In this document: one piece after another, positions 7,005 through 10,140 of the stretch
Numbering within the stretch: position 1 is the stretch's first letter
How the letters are laid out: each line of letters begins with the position of its first letter
Assembly (NCBI GenBank): GCA_035502675.1
Contig: DATJUC010000171.1
Coordinates: forward strand, 1 to 10,140
DNA from: DATJUC01 sp035502675
GTDB lineage: Bacteria; Vulcanimicrobiota; Vulcanimicrobiia; Vulcanimicrobiales; Vulcanimicrobiaceae
Direction: 5' to 3'
Length of the DNA stretch: 10,140 nucleotides
Program-made: the position numbers and the translations under genes
Notes under the pieces: model-generated
Database searches by the model: none
Seen by the model: only the letters and a program-made list of their open reading frames with translations
Told to the model about the DNA's origin: nothing

Positions 7005-7604
7005 CTAGCTCGGCGGCGCGGCCGCCGGATTCCAGAGGTGCTCCGGGACGCCCTCGCGAGCGTTGATCCACCGCGCCCAGACGAAGAGTGCGTCGGAGAG
7101 GCGGTTCAGGTAGCGCAACGGCTCCTCGGAGAGATCGCCGTCCTGGTCGCGCAGCGTGACCGCAAGGCGTTCGGCCCGGCGGCAGACGGTTCGCGCGACG
7201 TGGAGGAAGGCACCGGTTTTGGAGCCTCCCGGATGAATGAAGTTCGCCAGCGGCTCGAGGTCGCGCTGCGCCTCGTCGATGGCCCGTTCGAGCGCGCGAG
7301 CGTCGGCCGGCTCGACGACCGGCATCGTCGAACGGCGATCGCCGGGAAGCGTCGCGAGGTCGCTGCCCAAGTTGAACAAGACATCCTGCGTCCACGCCAG
7401 CCAGGCATCGAGCCGCGCCGACGGCGGGTCGGCGTCGATTCGCGCCCGCAGCTCCGCTCTCGCCGCCCCGACGAAGCTCGAAAGTTCGTCGACGGTTCCG
7501 TACGTTTCGATGCGCAGCGCATTCTTCTTGACGCGCTGTCCGCCGGCCAGGCCGGTTTCACCGCGATCGCCGGTGCGAGTGTAGATCCTCGTGAGCTTGG
7601 GCAT
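7005..7604 (-). CDS. pduO: Cob(I)alamin adenosyltransferase, PduO type
   Basis: A 199-residue cytosolic enzyme that transfers the adenosyl group of ATP to cob(I)alamin, making adenosylcobalamin. All PduO-family landmarks are present: the N-terminal ATP-binding motif TRTGDRGETGL (9-19), ETYGTVDELSSFVG (33-46), LFNLGSDLAT (76-85), FIHPGG (122-127), HVARTVCRRAER (135-146) and LNRLSDALFVWAR (167-179). Length fits a single-domain enzyme without the heme-binding extension of some PduO proteins. Start ATG 7604 gives the family-standard MPKLTRIYTRTGD N-terminus; no clear Shine-Dalgarno sequence precedes it. It is the first gene of the probable minus-strand unit with the membrane protein and TonB-dependent receptor, and is divergent from proS. 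No cobalamin riboswitch was recognised upstream. No adenosylcobalamin-dependent enzyme is in the window, so its role here may be general salvage. Confidence 0.96.
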   Translation of the reverse strand: MPKLTRIYTRTGDRGETGLAGGQRVKKNALRIETYGTVDELSSFVGAARAELRARIDADPPSARLDAWLAWTQDVLFNLGSDLATLPGDRRSTMPVVEPADARALERAIDEAQRDLEPLANFIHPGGSKTGAFLHVARTVCRRAERLAVTLRDQDGDLSEEPLRYLNRLSDALFVWARWINAREGVPEHLWNPAAAPPS

Positions 7605-7760
7605 GCTGGCGCCATTCGCGGGAGGTCGCGTCGCCCCCGTGCCGGTCGCGTTGCGCCGATCTCGCTTGCGCTGTCGTACCGCGTGCCGTCCGCGACGCGT
7701 CCAAAGCGCGCGCGATTGCCGGAAGGCGGTCGGGCCCGGTCGCGCGAAGCGGGGCCGGTC
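7605..7760. other. Divergent intergenic region between pduO and proS
   Basis: These 156 bases must hold promoters for both directions. They are very GC-rich and hold no gene I can support. Only weak promoter-like matches are visible: TTGCGC (7651) with TCGTAC 17 bases on for the plus strand, and TTGGAC (complement of 7699-7704) with CGGTAC 17 bases on for the minus strand. The two overlap at GTAC (7676-7679). I found no B12-box-like sequence, T-box or clear operator. Confidence 0.35.
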
Positions 7761-9218
7761 ATGTCCGAAGCCCTCGCACCGGTGGTCGTCAAGGAGATCC
7801 CTCCTAAGGCCGACCTTTCCGCGTGGTACACGGCCGTCTGCCTGCGGGCCGAGCTGGTGTCGTACTCGCCGGTACGCGGCTGCGTCGTGCTGCGCCCCAA
7901 CGGCTTCGGTCTATGGGAGAATCTTCAGCGGCATCTCGACGAACGTTTCAAGGCGACCGGTCACGAAAACGCCTACTTCCCGCTGCTCATCCCCGAAGGC
8001 TTACTGATGAAGGAGGCCGAGCACGTCGAAGGCTTCGCGCCGGAAGTGGCGTGGGTCACGCAGGGCGGCCAGGAACAGTTGACGGAGCGCCTTGCCATTC
8101 GTCCGACCTCGGAAGTCATCATCGGGACGATGTACGCCCAGTGGGTCGAGTCGTATCGCGATCTTCCGATCCTCATCAATCAATGGTGCAACGTGCTGCG
8201 CTGGGAGAAGGCCACGCGCCCGTTTTTGCGCACGATGGAGTTCCTCTGGCAGGAGGGGCACACGGCCCACGCGACGGCGGAGGAAGCTCGCGAAGAAACG
8301 CTGCGCATGCTCGACGTTTATCGCGATTTCGCCGAGAACGTCGCGGCACTGCCGGTCTACGCCGGCCCCAAAAGCGCGAGCGAACGATTTCCGGGCGCCG
8401 TCGAGACGTACTCGATCGAAGCGCTGATGCCCGACGGCAAGGCCCTTCAGTCGGGTACTTCGCACGATTTGGGCCAGAATTTCGCCAAGGCTTACGACAT
8501 TACGTTCACCGACGCGGATCAGCAGATCAAACACGTCCATACGACGTCGTGGGGCATGTCGTGGCGGATGCTGGGTGCGGTGATCATGGCCCACGGCGAC
8601 GATCGCGGACTTCGCATCCCTCCGAAACTCGCTCCGATCGAAGCCGTTTTCGTGCCGATCGTGCGATCCGGCGACGATCGCGCGGTCGCGGCTTGCCGCC
8701 GTGCGGCCGACGTTCTCGCCAAAGCCGGTTTTCGGGTTCGCGTCGACGCGCGCGACGAGCAGCCCGGTTGGAAGTACAGCGAGTGGGACGTCCGCGGCGT
8801 TCCGGTTCGGATCGAGATCGGTCCGCGCGACGTCGATGCCGGCACCGCCGTCCTGGTTCGCCGCGACCGGCAAAAGGGCGAGTCCGAGCAAAAACGCAGC
8901 GTTCCGGTCGACGCACTGGCGGTCGAACTTCGGCCGCTGCTCGACGACATCCAGCGGTCGCTCTTCGAAAGCGCCGCGGACTTTCTAAGGGCCCGAACGC
9001 TGAGCGTCGACGAGCGCGAAGCCTTCTTACGAGCTTGCCGCGAACGCGCCGGAATGATCGACGTCGCATGGTGCGCCCGCGCCGAGTGCGAGGCCGAGAT
9101 TAAAGCCGAAACCGGTGCCACGACTCGGGTGCTGCACCCGCTGCGCGCGGGCGACGTACGGTGCGTGCACTGCGGCGAACCGGCCAAGGTACGTGCGTAT
9201 TTCGCCCAATCGTACTGA
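7761..9218 (+). CDS. proS: Prolyl-tRNA synthetase, archaeal/eukaryotic-type (ProS type 3)
   Basis: A class II aminoacyl-tRNA synthetase that charges tRNA-Pro, 485 residues. Motif 1 and the nearby dimer core lie near 52-80 (ENAYFPLLIPE). TERLAIRPTSE (108-118) binds proline/ATP. Motif 2 is in NVLRWEKATRPFLRTMEFLW (144-163). Motif 3 is GAVIMAHGDDRGLRIPPKL (272-290). There is no roughly 180-residue editing insertion between motifs 2 and 3, which separates it from the ordinary bacterial form. The anticodon-binding domain is about 295-400. A C-terminal zinc-binding domain has Cys438, Cys443, Cys468 and Cys471, and the protein ends in Tyr. Both match the Thermus thermophilus/archaeal-like group, in which the C-terminal Tyr reaches the active site. 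ATG 7761 starts just before the conserved N-terminus; the frame is open upstream but antisense to pduO there. The Shine-Dalgarno sequence is weak. One base separates it from the next gene. Confidence 0.97.
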   Translation: MSEALAPVVVKEIPPKADLSAWYTAVCLRAELVSYSPVRGCVVLRPNGFGLWENLQRHLDERFKATGHENAYFPLLIPEGLLMKEAEHVEGFAPEVAWVTQGGQEQLTERLAIRPTSEVIIGTMYAQWVESYRDLPILINQWCNVLRWEKATRPFLRTMEFLWQEGHTAHATAEEAREETLRMLDVYRDFAENVAALPVYAGPKSASERFPGAVETYSIEALMPDGKALQSGTSHDLGQNFAKAYDITFTDADQQIKHVHTTSWGMSWRMLGAVIMAHGDDRGLRIPPKLAPIEAVFVPIVRSGDDRAVAACRRAADVLAKAGFRVRVDARDEQPGWKYSEWDVRGVPVRIEIGPRDVDAGTAVLVRRDRQKGESEQKRSVPVDALAVELRPLLDDIQRSLFESAADFLRARTLSVDEREAFLRACRERAGMIDVAWCARAECEAEIKAETGATTRVLHPLRAGDVRCVHCGEPAKVRAYFAQSY

Positions 9219-9219
9219 G

Positions 9220-9768
9220 ATGCGGGCGTTTCGATCGATTGCCGTCGCCATCGCGCTGCTGGCTGCGGCGGCGACCTTCGCGGAGGCGGCGGCTCCGACG
9301 GTTGCGGAGCTGGACGCGACGCAGCGCGCGGCCGGGAATCGCATCGATCTCGCAACCGCGATCGGGCGCTCGGTCTTTACGACCACCTGGCCCGCGCAGG
9401 TGACGCAGATTTCGGCCAACGCCGTCGGCCGGCATCTGGTGATCGGGATCCGCTTGTGGGGCGTGAAGTTCCACCATCCGTTGACGCGCGCCGAGTTTGC
9501 CGGCGAGATCGCGGCCTTGGTACGGCGCGCCTTCGCAGCAGCACCGGCGGCCGAGGAAGTCGACGTCTGGGCCAGCGTGCCGGTCGTGCTCGGCAAGGAC
9601 GTCGTCGTCAGCGGCGACCTTGCGATTCCGACCACGAAGACGGTCTTCAGCTTGTCGGTCCGCCGCGGCGAACCGTCGCCGTCGGTCACCGCGCGGGCGC
9701 TGCGTGGGCCGGGGGCGTATTGGAACCAAGAATGGGCGGCCGCAGCTTTCCAGAAGCAGAGCACTTGA
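9220..9768 (+). CDS. Secreted protein of unknown function between proS and an M16 peptidase
   Basis: I do not recognise this family. The 182-residue product has a clear signal peptide at residues 1-24 (MRAFRS then a hydrophobic Ala/Leu run, probable cleavage after AEA or AEAA), so it is exported. The mature part alternates predicted strands (RHLVIGIRLWGVKF, VDVWASVPVVLG, KDVVVSGDLAI, TVFSLSVRRG) with one helix (TRAEFAGEIAALVRRAFAAA), suggesting a small alpha/beta fold. It has no cysteines, and an HH pair sits at 85-86. No catalytic motif is evident. ATG 9220 starts one base after the proS stop, and its TGA shares a base with the next ATG, so translation is probably coupled to both neighbours. 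No Shine-Dalgarno sequence is visible. Position next to the peptidase is the only hint of function. Confidence 0.8.
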   Translation: MRAFRSIAVAIALLAAAATFAEAAAPTVAELDATQRAAGNRIDLATAIGRSVFTTTWPAQVTQISANAVGRHLVIGIRLWGVKFHHPLTRAEFAGEIAALVRRAFAAAPAAEEVDVWASVPVVLGKDVVVSGDLAIPTTKTVFSLSVRRGEPSPSVTARALRGPGAYWNQEWAAAAFQKQST

Positions 9769-10140
9769 TGTACCGCAAGACCACGCTCGATTCGGGCCTG
9801 CGCGTTCTGACCGAGGCGATGCCCGCCGTACGCTCGGCTACCGTCGGTATCTGGGCCGACGTGGGTTCGTGCGTCGAGAGCCGGGAACGCCGGGGCATTT
9901 CGCACCTGGTCGAACACATGCTCTTCAAGGGAACGCAGCGCCGCAGCGCCCGCGCCATTGCCGAAACGATGGACGGCGTCGGCGGCAATCTCAACGCGTT
10001 CACCGATAAAGAGACGACTTGCTACTACGCTAAGGTCATCGATCGCCACGTGCCGTTGGCGGTCGACGTGCTCGCCGACATGTTTTTGAACTCGGTCTTC
10101 GACCCTGCGGAACTGCTCAAGGAGCAAAAGGTCGTCCTCA
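9768..10140 (+). CDS. M16-family zinc metallopeptidase (processing-peptidase-like), 3' end outside window
   Basis: Only the first 124 codons are present. The product starts MYRKTTLDSGLRVLTEAMP and carries the inverted zinc-binding motif HXXEH as HLVEH at residues 46-50, followed by MLFKGT, then GGNLNAFTDKETTCYYAKV at 72-90. This order is diagnostic of the pitrilysin/mitochondrial-processing-peptidase family. His46 and His50 bind zinc and Glu49 is the catalytic base. The third ligand, a Glu about 77 residues after the motif, should fall just past the window end, so completeness of the active site cannot be confirmed. Family members are usually about 400-450 residues and degrade or process peptides; bacterial homologues are cytosolic or periplasmic, and no signal peptide is seen here. 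The start codon overlaps the previous stop as TGATG. Confidence 0.93.
   Translation, partial: MYRKTTLDSGLRVLTEAMPAVRSATVGIWADVGSCVESRERRGISHLVEHMLFKGTQRRSARAIAETMDGVGGNLNAFTDKETTCYYAKVIDRHVPLAVDVLADMFLNSVFDPAELLKEQKVVL

Noticed and set aside
6891..7760. Upstream extension of the proS frame
   Set aside because: It is antisense to pduO and the membrane-protein gene and has no homology-like features. The conserved ProRS N-terminus begins at 7761.
7605..7760. Cobalamin riboswitch upstream of pduO
   Set aside because: The gene makes it a natural expectation, but the 156-base region shows no B12-box-like sequence and is too short for a full cobalamin riboswitch plus promoter.
9027..10127. Minus-strand open frame of 366 codons opposite the end of proS, the secreted protein and the M16 peptidase
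   Set aside because: It covers three well-supported plus-strand genes and its translation shows no motif; shadow frame.

Overview
This is a 10.1 kb, GC-rich, densely coding chromosomal window from a Gram-negative-type bacterium. An outer membrane is implied by a full-length TonB-dependent receptor. The lineage cannot be fixed from one window. The mix of an MEP-pathway IspG, an archaeal/eukaryotic-style prolyl-tRNA synthetase, a copper amine oxidase N-terminal-type domain protein, a receptor with a carboxypeptidase-regulatory-like front domain and very tight gene packing would suit an uncultured high-GC phylum such as Candidatus Eremiobacterota (WPS-2). That is a guess, not a demonstration. 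No rRNA, tRNA, CRISPR array, insertion sequence, integrase or phage gene was seen.

Layout. (1) Positions 1-1583, plus strand: the 3' part of ispG (isoprenoid MEP pathway, truncated by the window start), overlapped by four bases by a small membrane-anchored protein with a copper amine oxidase-like N-terminal domain. (2) 1608-3146, minus: an APC-superfamily amino acid permease, convergent with the previous gene and separated by a perfect 8-bp hairpin. (3) 3180-3719, plus: a Nudix hydrolase, divergent from the permease across a very short gap. (4) 3716-7604, minus: a probable three-gene transcription unit read in the order pduO-type corrinoid adenosyltransferase, five-helix membrane protein of unknown function, TonB-dependent receptor. 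The receptor and the Nudix gene end on the same CTAG tetranucleotide. (5) 7761-10140, plus: prolyl-tRNA synthetase, a small secreted protein of unknown function, and the start of an M16 zinc metallopeptidase (truncated by the window end), with one base between the first two genes and a one-base overlap between the last two.

The two ends are housekeeping genes in the same orientation (ispG and proS, neighbours in many bacteria). The middle 6 kb is accessory in character: an amino acid transporter, a Nudix enzyme and an outer-membrane uptake module. The best candidate for something undescribed is the minus-strand unit that pairs a corrinoid adenosyltransferase and a His/Cys-bearing membrane protein with a TonB-dependent receptor. 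It could be a corrinoid or metal acquisition module, but substrate and function are inferred from neighbourhood only. A second point of interest is the ribosome-binding arrangement in front of the membrane protein: a perfect AAGGAGG lies 31 nt from the start codon, with a small GC hairpin between them.
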